30,153 nt of DNA, from the IMG/VR virus record IMGVR_UViG_3300001533_001348, positions 1 through 30,153 of that record. One strand, written 5' to 3'. Source of the DNA: a virus. Within the stretch, counting starts at the first letter, position 1, and each line of letters begins with the position of its first letter. Below are positions 14,090 through 22,732 of this stretch, one piece after another. A program made the position numbers and the translations under genes. Under the pieces are notes generated by a model. It ran no database searches and was not told the DNA's origin. It was given only the letters and a program-made list of their open reading frames with translations.

Positions 14090-14565
14090 AAACACATAGC
14101 GAGATAATCAAGGATATTGCTGTCAACCTTTCTGTTCTGGAAGCTGACGTTACCAACAAGTTGTTGAACAATAACAATATGTACCAAACAGTTAGCAGTA
14201 GAATGGAAACGTTACTTGAAGATGAGTATCAGGATTACGTTGAAGCCTTTACCGCAATGAATGCTTCCGATAGAGCCGAGTTTGACGCAAAGGACTTCTG
14301 GGAATACACCGAAGATGAGAAACGGCTTGCTAATCTGGAAAAAGCAGAAGCGTTTGTATTGTTATCACAACTTGCACTGAGTTTGAAGCAGATGACAAAA
14401 GGCGACGTTATATCCGACAAGGAAACGTTTGGTCAAGGACAGCTATCACCGTCGCAAATACGAGAAATTATTTCGCTGAGAGACCACTACTATAACCAAG
14501 CAATTAACCTTATACGCCAAAAGGCAGATACCGCTCAAGGTGAAGGTGAGGTATTCATAATATGA
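14086..14565 (+). CDS. probable head completion/connector protein
   Basis: A 159-aa, almost wholly helical and acidic protein located two genes after the capsid, where head-tail connectors of the gp6/gp15 type sit. Residues about 80-110 ('RLANLEKAEAFVLLSQLALSLKQM') and 122-147 ('LSPSQIREIISLRDHYYNQAINLI') are strong amphipathic helices. ATGA overlaps occur at both ends. No diagnostic motif is visible, so the call rests on gene order. Confidence 0.5.
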   Translation: MKTHSEIIKDIAVNLSVLEADVTNKLLNNNNMYQTVSSRMETLLEDEYQDYVEAFTAMNASDRAEFDAKDFWEYTEDEKRLANLEKAEAFVLLSQLALSLKQMTKGDVISDKETFGQGQLSPSQIREIISLRDHYYNQAINLIRQKADTAQGEGEVFII

Positions 14566-14939
14566 TATTCGATAAGATAGATAAGCTTGTAGATGCAGTA
14601 GAAGAAGAGTTTGAAGACCTTACGGTTAGCGACTCTGACTTCTTTATTCCTGAAGCAGACCAGTATCCAGTGTTTTGGGTTATCCCACAATCTACCGATA
14701 CCGTTGGTAATGTTAGCGGTATAGTTGAAAAACAAGACAGGATAACGCTGATACTTGCTGACTACGTGGCAGAAAATGCAGACGTAGGTGCAAAGCGTAG
14801 AACCAATAAGACACTGTTCAATTCTATCGTTACCGTTATATCTACTTTGAATTTCTTGCCAGCAGGTCAGCTTGATTACTTTGAATCAGTTATCGGTAAG
14901 AATAAAGTTACTGGTATAAAAATAACAATAAGGATGTAA
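14562..14939 (+). CDS. probable tail terminator / neck protein
   Basis: A 125-aa alpha/beta protein just before the tail tube genes. It has an N-terminal helix (FDKIDKLVDAVEEEF), then strands and 'YPVFWVIPQSTDT', 'RITLILADYV', and a C-terminal 'VTGIKITIRM' strand. Size, order of helix then strands, and place match tail terminator proteins (lambda U / HK97 gp10 region), which cap the tail tube and join it to the head. It overlaps the previous gene by ATGA. No signature residues confirm the call. Confidence 0.5.
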   Translation: MIFDKIDKLVDAVEEEFEDLTVSDSDFFIPEADQYPVFWVIPQSTDTVGNVSGIVEKQDRITLILADYVAENADVGAKRRTNKTLFNSIVTVISTLNFLPAGQLDYFESVIGKNKVTGIKITIRM

Positions 14940-14941
14940 TT

Positions 14942-15730
14942 ATGGCACAAGATTTTTCATTCGATTATGGGCAAGACGTAAAGTTCCTTGACTACGAGGT
15001 GTACCTACGTCTCCATGATGATGAATTGAGACCGTTGATACCTGTTGGTCAGTGTACTGCCGATTCGATTAACAATACATACGAAGGTGAAACGCAGGTA
15101 AGGCTTAACCGAAGTGGCGATATTGACGTTAACTCAATGGGTACGATGTCTTTTAACATAGCACACTTGAAAGTTGACAACATCAACGAACTACAGTCAC
15201 ACGACAAGAAAACGTTCGATGTTTGTCTTGAGTCGATAGGAACAGCAGAAGGTGCATCAACTAAACGATACATGATAGTACGAGACGTTATCATGAACTA
15301 TCAGCAGAACTTTGGTGGTGGTGATGTTGAAACACTGCCTGTTGTATTCACCAAGAAAGTAAACTCACCAGTAGATTGGGACACAGTCACTAACACAAAG
15401 CCTACTGACCATGTGGATTATACGGCAACAAATCTCGAAGTTGGCGACACTACACTTGATGCAGGGACTACCTATGATATAGACTTAACTTGGGATTTAT
15501 CTGAAGATATTAAAGAGACTGATACTCAGGAGATATGGGTAAGAGAATATTCTTCAGGAAGTTGGAAAGACTGGGCAGTTGAAACGAATTCTATTGCCCC
15601 AACAGCGGTCACCTCTACTCTTAACTATGACTTTAATACCATAGACGAGATAGAAATAGCTGTTCGGGTCAATACTGGGAGTCTATTAAGATATTCGAAC
15701 ATAGTAACGGTGGAAACACCAATAACATAA
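14942..15730 (+). CDS. major tail tube protein, long paralog with FN3/Ig-like domain
   Basis: A 262-aa protein. Residues 1-158 align closely with the next gene (FDYGQ.VK...Y.VYL.LHDD, VGQC..DS..NTYEG, NFGGG.V.TLPV.FTKKV.SP). This is a compact beta domain of the size and position expected for a tail tube subunit. Residues about 159-262 are an extra beta-sandwich of fibronectin-III or Ig type ('TTYDIDLTWDLSED', 'EIWVREYSSGSWKDW', 'EIEIAVRVNTGSLLRYSN'), comparable to the surface domain on lambda gpV. The tube would enclose the tape measure and carry DNA during infection. Ribosome site AAGGATG. Which paralog is the major subunit cannot be told from sequence. Confidence 0.65.
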   Translation: MAQDFSFDYGQDVKFLDYEVYLRLHDDELRPLIPVGQCTADSINNTYEGETQVRLNRSGDIDVNSMGTMSFNIAHLKVDNINELQSHDKKTFDVCLESIGTAEGASTKRYMIVRDVIMNYQQNFGGGDVETLPVVFTKKVNSPVDWDTVTNTKPTDHVDYTATNLEVGDTTLDAGTTYDIDLTWDLSEDIKETDTQEIWVREYSSGSWKDWAVETNSIAPTAVTSTLNYDFNTIDEIEIAVRVNTGSLLRYSNIVTVETPIT

Positions 15731-15750
15731 TCACAATATAGGAGAAAAAA

Positions 15751-16233
15751 ATGGCACAAGTTTTCGATTTCGATTACGGACAGAACGTTAAACAGATACA
15801 CTATGATGTGTACCTTAAACTGCACGACGATGATGATTTCGTTCAGGTTGGGCAGTGTATTACTGACTCCGTGTTAAATACCTACGAAGGTGAAGATACG
15901 GTTGAATTAAACATTTCCGGGGACATCAATGTAAGCTCTCGTGGAACTATTGCGTTTGACATTGCACATCTTACTACTGATAACATTAATGCAATGAGAG
16001 GGCACGACAAGAAAAGCTTTGATGTATGCCTAAAGACAGTTGACCCTGTAGAAGAGAACGGTACTGACCACATTTACATGTCAGTCAGAGACGTAATCTA
16101 CAATTACCGGCACAACTTTGGTGGCGGAGAAGTGAACACACTTCCTGTATCCTTTACAAAGAAAGTTGCTTCACCAGACCAGTGGGATACAATAGCTATT
16201 ACACCACCTGACGACCACCCAGACTCCACCTAA
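15751..16233 (+). CDS. tail tube protein, short paralog
   Basis: A 160-aa paralog of the preceding gene, preceded by AGGAG. It has only the tube core and stops just where the other gene's extra domain begins. The stop codon lies inside a perfect 17-bp tandem repeat (16218-16251), so the truncation point coincides with a slipped-strand duplication. One tube could contain both subunits, with the long form decorating the outside. Alternatively this gene may be a truncated copy that still folds. Confidence 0.6.
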   Translation: MAQVFDFDYGQNVKQIHYDVYLKLHDDDDFVQVGQCITDSVLNTYEGEDTVELNISGDINVSSRGTIAFDIAHLTTDNINAMRGHDKKSFDVCLKTVDPVEENGTDHIYMSVRDVIYNYRHNFGGGEVNTLPVSFTKKVASPDQWDTIAITPPDDHPDST

Positions 16234-16251
16234 ACCCAGACTCCACCTAAA
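16218..16251 (+). repeat. 17-bp perfect tandem repeat at a gene end
   Basis: CCCAGACTCCACCTAAA occurs twice in direct tandem (16218-16234 and 16235-16251). The stop codon TAA of the short tail-tube gene is within the first copy (16231-16233). The unit is not a multiple of three, so expansion or contraction would change the reading frame of anything reading through. Confidence 0.9.
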
Positions 16252-16282
16252 CCGTTAACCAATTAATTAAAAGGAGTGAACA

Positions 16283-16678
16283 ATGTTAACAGTCGATAAA
16301 TTAGCAAGGGTTAAAAGGGTTCTTGATGACCTTGATATGCGTGACATCCCAGTTAGCGATGACCCTGAGAAATTGGCAAACGCCTTTATCTTGGGGTCAC
16401 TGCACAACGAAGAAACATTCAACGAGTTCTTCGCTGTCCTGACAGGTAAGAAGGACAACTACTACGTCAAGCCGTACACGGAGGTTGTTGGCATTGCCAT
16501 TGATTTTTTTACCAATACGGAAAGTCAATTGAAAGAATTAATCGTGACAATGTTAGGCGACAAGAAAGTGCATTACGACATGGAGGTAGAGTCAGTGAGA
16601 AACCTTCAGATAAGAGCGATGACGGAAGCGATGAAGGCTCAGAAGGAAACCACTACCTCGAAATCTGTACAAGATTAA
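16283..16678 (+). CDS. tail assembly chaperone (G-type)
   Basis: A 131-aa, helical protein with ribosome site AAAAGGAG. It sits between the tail tube and tape measure genes, where the tail assembly chaperone of siphophages lies. Residues about 60-95 ('VVGIAIDFFTNTESQLKELIVTML') form the core, and the C-terminus is a Lys/Thr-rich linker. The chaperone would coat the tape measure during tail building. The -1 frame beneath the gene is open from 16504 to 16944, so part of the translation probably shifts into the next reading frame to make a longer G-T fusion. Confidence 0.65.
   Translation: MLTVDKLARVKRVLDDLDMRDIPVSDDPEKLANAFILGSLHNEETFNEFFAVLTGKKDNYYVKPYTEVVGIAIDFFTNTESQLKELIVTMLGDKKVHYDMEVESVRNLQIRAMTEAMKAQKETTTSKSVQD
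16504..16510 (+). other. candidate slippery heptamer for -1 frameshift
   Basis: T TTT TTT at 16504-16510 is in the correct phase (X XXY YYZ) for the G-type reading frame, whose codons here are Asp, Phe, Phe, Thr. A TGA in the -1 frame at 16501-16503 lies just before it, so this is the earliest point at which a shift could succeed. The protein made just after this site looks less natural than that made after about 16640, so the true site may be later. No canonical heptamer is visible there. Confidence 0.35.
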
Positions 16679-16728
16679 GCAAGAACGGTATTAATCCTAA
16701 CCAGTATCCTTATGAAGATGCTGTTTAC

Positions 16729-16944
16729 ATGAGCGAAGATATTGTTTCGCAGGACATCAGGGAGGGGATATTCAACATCCTCTCCTATTTGCATGACGAG
16801 ACAGACGTAACAAAGGCGATAAAGTCGGTTGCACAGAAAGTCAACTATGCTCCAGCACTAAATGCAATTTACAAGGATGCGTTGTCTTTGTACGAATCAC
16901 AGAAGGCACGTGAAAAAGCAAAAGCAAGGATGAAAAAGAAATAA
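16729..16944 (+). CDS. tail assembly chaperone T-type extension (-1 frame)
   Basis: Counting from its first ATG this is 71 aa, but that ATG has no usable Shine-Dalgarno site (GAAG eleven bases away is the best). The frame is open upstream to 16504, overlapping the G gene in the -1 phase, with no ATG, GTG or TTG before 16729. The residues just upstream ('EGNHYLEICTRLSKNG', 'INPNQYPYEDAVYM') read like real protein. The downstream part is helical and basic (DVTKAIKSVAQKV, AREKAKARMKKK). This is the pattern of lambda G/GT: the T part binds the tape measure and is made only as a fusion. It ends in a TAATG overlap with the next gene. Confidence 0.65.
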   Translation: MSEDIVSQDIREGIFNILSYLHDETDVTKAIKSVAQKVNYAPALNAIYKDALSLYESQKAREKAKARMKKK

Positions 16945-17507
16945 TGGATAGAAGCAAAGTCGATCAATTACTATATGATACCTTTGCTTCTTTTTCTGCA
17001 TGGTTCGAAGAGAAGCTGAAACACCGTAAACAAAGTGCGTCTGGAAACCTTGCAAGGTCGTTTCAGGTGGAGTTTAAGCGGACAGGCATCATTGCAACTG
17101 ACTTCGAACTATTCACTGACTCACCATACTATGAAGAGCGAGAAACAGGTCTTTGCAAGACAGTAACGACAGAGCGTATAATAGAATGGCTGGAGCAAAA
17201 AAACGAACTACAAGATGCTGGTCTATCTCCTGGAACAATAGAGGCAATGGCTCCAAGGATATCTGGAATCATTAACAATAAGCAGTGGATAATAGATGGA
17301 ACTTACGGTCGTGTCCTCAAAACAGGCGGTACGGTAAGACACTCAACAGGAATAGGTGCAGTGGCACGACACGGATTTAAGTACTACGTAAGAAGAGCAG
17401 AAGACATTTTAGCACAACAAGCACTTGATATGATTGACAAGGAACTGCTTGGATTGAAAGAAAAGGTAACAAACATAGATACCAACCTTGACATTGGGGA
17501 CATATAA
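16944..17507 (+). CDS. possible tail completion protein (HK97 gp10-like)
   Basis: A 187-aa protein between the chaperone and the tape measure, with TAATG overlaps on both sides. The early part, 'SASGNLARSFQVEFKRTG', 'FELFTDSPYYEERETG', resembles the gp10-like tail completion family, where a 'GxLxxS' helix is followed by strands and a 'YYxxxExG' turn. The middle is helical with a Pro-Gly turn (LSPGTIEAMAPRISG), and the end is a helix (EDILAQQALDMIDKEL). Gp10-type genes are usually found before the tail tube, so the position is odd. The assignment is tentative. Confidence 0.5.
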   Translation: MDRSKVDQLLYDTFASFSAWFEEKLKHRKQSASGNLARSFQVEFKRTGIIATDFELFTDSPYYEERETGLCKTVTTERIIEWLEQKNELQDAGLSPGTIEAMAPRISGIINNKQWIIDGTYGRVLKTGGTVRHSTGIGAVARHGFKYYVRRAEDILAQQALDMIDKELLGLKEKVTNIDTNLDIGDI

Positions 17508-20500
17508 TGGCTGAGAAGAGAACAATACATCAGGTAAAAGCGGTCGGCAAAGAACTTGACGAGATTATAAAGAAGCTGAAGACAGCAACTAAAGCACAGG
17601 ATGAATTCTCTGCTGGTGACGAAATAACAAAACTAATGAAACTGGTTCACCAGTTAGGCTTGTCCTACGAAGAGATGCGTAAGAAGATTGAATCGGTCAT
17701 GTTACAGATTGACAATCTTGGCAAGATACAGACAGACCTTAACAAGACACAGCAGGAACGTAACCAGCTTACTGACCAAGAAGTCTCTTCTATTAACACA
17801 CAAATTGATGCTATCAAGGCAAGACTTGAGCTTGAGTTAAAGGGGAAAACCTCTGCATCAGAACGTGTCCAGACATCAAACCAACTCAACGAAGCAGAAC
17901 AGCGTAACCTTGAAACAAAGAAACAGGAAGTTGCTGTTGACGAAAAAGCGAACAGTATTGCCGAGCAACGACAGGAACAACAAAGACAGATACTTCAAAG
18001 AGACCGAGAGCAAGCACAAATAATTGAACAGCAGAATACTGCTTATGCCAAGATAGTTGAACTAAAGAGACAGGCTAAGGATTTAGGTGTTGAAGAAGAG
18101 TCGGCACAGATGATACGTGAATACCAGCGTATATCTGAAGACCTTATTGCAACCGAGAAAACATCTACTGACGAATACCGTAGAAAGCTTGAGTTGCAGA
18201 AGAACCTTCTTGCGGACATTAAAGAACATTTTAACCATACAAAGAACATACAAAAAGAAAATGAGAAAGCAGTCCAGCAACAACAAAATATGCTTGTCAC
18301 CGAGAAACAACGCCTTAAGGTGTTAGGTGAGTTTGAACAAAAGACTTCTGACTTAAGTACAGTACTTTCAAAGGTTACACAATTGCCTATTGATATGGAA
18401 TCGTTGAGCCAATACGAAGGCGTCACCGAAGCCTTAAAGGAACAAGAAGTTTTACAGGAAAAGCTTGCAAGGCTTGACGAGTACAGGAAAGGCATTAAAG
18501 ACGGAAGTATTAAAACGGAACAGGAAATTAACCTTGTTCAGGAAGAGTTGCGTGACACTGCTACCGATATTAATAAACAAACACAGAGTCATTTGAACCT
18601 TATATACGATATACACAAGTTAGACAAGGAACGTATTGCAACGGTTGAGGCTATACGTGACGCTGGTTTAGGTGAGAATGCTGCACAAAAGGCAAACGAA
18701 GAATACAAGAAAATGATTAACAATGTCTCGCAAGTTGACCAGAAGCAGAGACAAGTTGCTGTGAGTGCGGAAAAGAACTCAACTGCTTGGCGTGAAGTTA
18801 AAGCAAATGTTAAGCAGGCAAATCACTACCTTGATATGACAGCTTCACATACAGCAAGGGCACAACGTGCAGGCAGAGGCTTCTCAGAGACGCTACGTGA
18901 TGCGTTTCGTGAAGCGTTCACATTAGAGAAGGTTGCTAACAGGATAGCATTCGTTATTACCGCTAAACTGTCTTACGATGCGTTCAAGTATATGCACAGG
19001 GGTTTGCGTGAAGGGATACGGCTTGCAATGGAGTTTGAAGATACATTGGCAAGAGTGTATTCACTCTTAGGTGAAGATGACAGTCCAGCACTTAGGTCGG
19101 AGTTTGCTGAAGCGTCAAGGTCTTCAATGGTTAGGTATGCTCAAACAATTGAGACAACTAATAGAGCTTTATATGATATTATTTCAGCACAAATAGACAC
19201 TAACCATGCTACTGAAGTGTTGAACAGTACAATGCGGTTAGCTGTTGCAGAGTTTACGGATGTTAAGATTGCGACCGATGCTGTTACAACTACACTTAAC
19301 GCTTACAATATGGAAGCAAGTAGGTCTGCTGACGTAACCGACCTGTTATCAACCATTGTAACGCAAGGTAAAACAACGCTTCAAGACCTTGCTCCTGTAT
19401 GGGGTAGAGTAGCTGCTGTTGGCGGTATGTTTAACGTGCAGATAGAAGACTTAGCTGCTTCTGTTGCAATTATGACACAACAAGGCTTGAGTGCAGGTGA
19501 GGCAACTACAGCTTTAAGGCAATTACTTTTAACTATAATGAATCCTACGGACAAGGCAAAACGTGCAATTGAACAATACGGTCTTGAAATGGATGCAGCT
19601 ACACTGCGTACCAAAGGATTCGGCTACATAATAGAACAGGTTGCAAAGATACAGGATGAAGAAGTTATAACTACACTTGCTTCGTCAAGACGTGGGGTAA
19701 TGGCGTTTGCCGCTGGTCTGTCCGACACGGAGCGTTATGCAAGAACATACAATGCAATGTTAGACAGGACAGGTGAGACACAGCGTAAATTCGGTGAACT
19801 TGTAGAAACAGATAGTTTTAGAATGGAACAAATGAAGGCACAGTTTGCTGACGCTGCTCTTGTATTAGGACAGGAAGTGATGCCGTCTTTGACACTTGGC
19901 ATAGGTGCTATGAGAGACTTTGCTAAAGGTATGTCAACTCTCATTGGCTTGTTAGGTCAAGGCACGGTTGCCATGCTTGCTTTTAGTGCGATTGCTGTAA
20001 AACTAACACCAATGTTACTTGCCAATCCATTTATAGGGACAGCTGCTATTCTTGCTACGCTTATTGGTCTTGTTGGTGCATATAGGAATAGAACTAAAGA
20101 GTTAGTTGAGATTACAAAGCAATTAAGAGACGAATACATCGAGACCATGCGTATCGAACAATCACAACTTCGCTCAAGGCGAGAAATGCTTGTGCGTATG
20201 GTTGAACTTGAAGGGCAAAGCAACAGGAACGCTGAAGCAGATGCGGAGCTTGCACAGATACAGGAAGCGTTAGGTGAAGAACTGCATGGCACGGCAGACG
20301 CAATGGAAAGAGTGAATGAAGAGATGTCAAGGGTTGATACCGAAGAGGCAATTCTTTCATTCAAGTTATATCGTGAAGAGATTGCTAAAACTCGTGAAGA
20401 TGTTGTAGATTTTATCCGTGACATACCTAAGTCTTTCCGAGCAATAGAGAGAGAAACAAGAAGTATAAGACCTTCTGCTATACTAATGGAAGAGTTAAGT

Positions 20501-22732
20501 GAAGCATTCGACAAGAGGGCTGGCATTTTTACCGCCACTCCATTCGTTGGAGATATAGGTGAACTGACAACCGATGAGCAAATAAAAAGGCTTGAAGAGT
20601 TTTCAGGAGTTGTATCGCAAGCAATAAAGAATGTTGAAGAAGCAATACGGTCAGAACGTAGAGCGTCAAGGGCACAAGGAAGGGCACTGGAAGATTCAAA
20701 AAGCCTGAATGCAGCAATATCCCAAACTATAGGACTACTTAAAGACGAACAAGAAGCAAGTGCAGGATATCAAGAGCAATTGGAGCGTGAAGAAGTTGCA
20801 CGAAAATCTATACTTGCTCTTGCAGGTCGTGGAACTGATAACATATACGATACCGCTGAACAATACAAAGAAGTTACGGAACTCGTTACACTGTTAGAAG
20901 AAAGACTTGAAGGGAATCAGGAAGCACAGGATAAACTTAACAATATAACTGCCTTCGGGTTACGAGAAGGAACAGAAGCTTATAAGCTGCTGCTTGGCTT
21001 AGCACTGCAATACAGCGAAGCAATTGGCGAAACACCTGAACCACCTGTTCCGCCTGAATATGCCCCCGCTGAAATAGCGAAACGTCGTGAAGCATTAGAA
21101 GAACAGCTTGCCATTGAAACGGACATGGCAGCAGGTAGAGCAAAAGAAGAGATTGAACTTGAAAAGATACGGCGTGAACATGAGAAGATACTTAAGCAAG
21201 TTAGAGCGATAAATGAAAGCAAGCTACCGATAGGATACCTTAAGGAATTTGAAGGTATCTCGCATGAACTGTTCAGGTTACAGAAGAATAGGCTTGAGAC
21301 ACAAAAAGAGTTAAACGAAGCAAATGTTGAGCTTGGCAAAATACTGAACCAACAGAAGGTAGTAGCAGAAGCTATTGAGTTAGGCTTCGAGATTGACGCT
21401 AAAATGCCAACAGAAGAAGATGCAAAAGCGATTTACGATCGATTAATAAAAGCACAGAAAGCTGCTGGTGAAGATACAATTGCGACTGAACTTGAGCTAT
21501 TTAAGGCGTTAGAAGAAATAAGGCGACAAGGTCTGTCAGACTTTGAACGTTTCGAGGAAGACCAAGACGAAGCATGGAAGCAACGTAATGACGCAGAACA
21601 GCTACGGTTACAGTTGGGAATTAAGCAACTCAAGGACTACTATGGTGAACAATTTGACGTTACAGGACAGTCTTATGTTGACCTGAAAAAACTTCTCGAA
21701 GACCAAGACACTACGGAGTTCCAGCGACTTGTAATACATGTTGAGCTTGACCGTAGGGGATACGAACAAGAGCTACGTGATATACAGGATATGTTCACGC
21801 AGTTTGAAAAGGATATGCTTGACCGTGTCATTTCTTCGCCATTACCTTCACAAATCGTACAGATGATGTCAGGCTTCTCTGAACGTGCCGAACTGAACAA
21901 GAAGTTATCGGAGTTGACTGAAGGAACTGAAGCTTACTTGCAAGTTGAAAAAGCATTACAACAAGACGCTTACCAACGCAGAGTACAAGCGGAACAATAC
22001 ATTGCAAGCCAATTACAGGATATATGGAACTCTTATCTACAGATACGTAAACAGCAGATACAGGAAGAGTATGACGAAGCTGCAAGTAGGATACAGAGAC
22101 GGTACGAGCTTGAGTTCAGAAGCAAAACTTGGCTCGATGCTGAAATGGCAAAGCTCGACGAAGAGAAGGCTAAACGTGAAAAGAAGTTGCGTCAACAGGA
22201 ACAAGTAGCTGCTCTTGCTTCCGCTACCATGAACATTGCACTCGCTATTACAAAGGTTTTACACAATCCTATACTAACAGCAATAGTAGCTTCTTTAGGT
22301 GCGATACAGCTTGGCATTATTGCTTCACAAAGCTTTGCTCAAGGCGGTTACACTGGAAAGTCTAACATGAAGCGTGATAAGTCAGGAGAGCGACCTGTCG
22401 GAACAGTTCACGAAGAAGAGTTTGTGTTTGACAAGAAAGCAACTAAAGGTAATGTCGGACTGCTTTACACGATACGAGATATCCTTGCTGGAAAAGGAAG
22501 CGGTGTCAAGAGACCACAGATTAGCGGTAGTTACGCTACAGGCGGTTACACAGGTAAAGCGGCAGCAAGTAATGTAACAGTCGGTGACGGATGGAGCAAG
22601 TCAGAGATACGTGAGCTATTGAATGCAATTAAGGAAGACAGAATATACATTGAAACAAAAACAATTGACCCTGTAAAAGTTTCAAAGCTTGCGGATAGAG
22701 GTAGAGCAACAAGGGAAAGGGTTGGCATATAA
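17507..22732 (+). CDS. tape measure protein
   Basis: At 1741 aa this is the largest gene. It sets tail length and is ejected ahead of the DNA. Residues 1 to about 430 are nearly continuous coiled coil rich in Gln, Glu and Lys. About 500-800 form the phage minor tail domain ('MEFEDTLARVYSLLG', 'AAVGGMFNVQIEDLAASVAI', 'SAGEATTALRQLLLTIMNP'). Hydrophobic segments occur at about 818-860 and 1565-1608, possible membrane-inserting parts. Coiled coils fill 860-1560. The C-terminus has 'FAQGGYTG' and 'GTVHEEEFVF', common near the ends of tape measures. At about 0.15 nm per residue the tail would be roughly 260 nm. Its place after the chaperone is as expected. Confidence 0.92.
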   Translation: MAEKRTIHQVKAVGKELDEIIKKLKTATKAQDEFSAGDEITKLMKLVHQLGLSYEEMRKKIESVMLQIDNLGKIQTDLNKTQQERNQLTDQEVSSINTQIDAIKARLELELKGKTSASERVQTSNQLNEAEQRNLETKKQEVAVDEKANSIAEQRQEQQRQILQRDREQAQIIEQQNTAYAKIVELKRQAKDLGVEEESAQMIREYQRISEDLIATEKTSTDEYRRKLELQKNLLADIKEHFNHTKNIQKENEKAVQQQQNMLVTEKQRLKVLGEFEQKTSDLSTVLSKVTQLPIDMESLSQYEGVTEALKEQEVLQEKLARLDEYRKGIKDGSIKTEQEINLVQEELRDTATDINKQTQSHLNLIYDIHKLDKERIATVEAIRDAGLGENAAQKANEEYKKMINNVSQVDQKQRQVAVSAEKNSTAWREVKANVKQANHYLDMTASHTARAQRAGRGFSETLRDAFREAFTLEKVANRIAFVITAKLSYDAFKYMHRGLREGIRLAMEFEDTLARVYSLLGEDDSPALRSEFAEASRSSMVRYAQTIETTNRALYDIISAQIDTNHATEVLNSTMRLAVAEFTDVKIATDAVTTTLNAYNMEASRSADVTDLLSTIVTQGKTTLQDLAPVWGRVAAVGGMFNVQIEDLAASVAIMTQQGLSAGEATTALRQLLLTIMNPTDKAKRAIEQYGLEMDAATLRTKGFGYIIEQVAKIQDEEVITTLASSRRGVMAFAAGLSDTERYARTYNAMLDRTGETQRKFGELVETDSFRMEQMKAQFADAALVLGQEVMPSLTLGIGAMRDFAKGMSTLIGLLGQGTVAMLAFSAIAVKLTPMLLANPFIGTAAILATLIGLVGAYRNRTKELVEITKQLRDEYIETMRIEQSQLRSRREMLVRMVELEGQSNRNAEADAELAQIQEALGEELHGTADAMERVNEEMSRVDTEEAILSFKLYREEIAKTREDVVDFIRDIPKSFRAIERETRSIRPSAILMEELSEAFDKRAGIFTATPFVGDIGELTTDEQIKRLEEFSGVVSQAIKNVEEAIRSERRASRAQGRALEDSKSLNAAISQTIGLLKDEQEASAGYQEQLEREEVARKSILALAGRGTDNIYDTAEQYKEVTELVTLLEERLEGNQEAQDKLNNITAFGLREGTEAYKLLLGLALQYSEAIGETPEPPVPPEYAPAEIAKRREALEEQLAIETDMAAGRAKEEIELEKIRREHEKILKQVRAINESKLPIGYLKEFEGISHELFRLQKNRLETQKELNEANVELGKILNQQKVVAEAIELGFEIDAKMPTEEDAKAIYDRLIKAQKAAGEDTIATELELFKALEEIRRQGLSDFERFEEDQDEAWKQRNDAEQLRLQLGIKQLKDYYGEQFDVTGQSYVDLKKLLEDQDTTEFQRLVIHVELDRRGYEQELRDIQDMFTQFEKDMLDRVISSPLPSQIVQMMSGFSERAELNKKLSELTEGTEAYLQVEKALQQDAYQRRVQAEQYIASQLQDIWNSYLQIRKQQIQEEYDEAASRIQRRYELEFRSKTWLDAEMAKLDEEKAKREKKLRQQEQVAALASATMNIALAITKVLHNPILTAIVASLGAIQLGIIASQSFAQGGYTGKSNMKRDKSGERPVGTVHEEEFVFDKKATKGNVGLLYTIRDILAGKGSGVKRPQISGSYATGGYTGKAAASNVTVGDGWSKSEIRELLNAIKEDRIYIETKTIDPVKVSKLADRGRATRERVGI

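Noticed and set aside
18043-20538. Long minus-strand open frames within the tape measure gene (150 and 193 aa)
   Set aside because: They are Ser/Cys/Leu-rich antisense shadows of coiled-coil and hydrophobic codons; the plus-strand tape measure is unambiguous.
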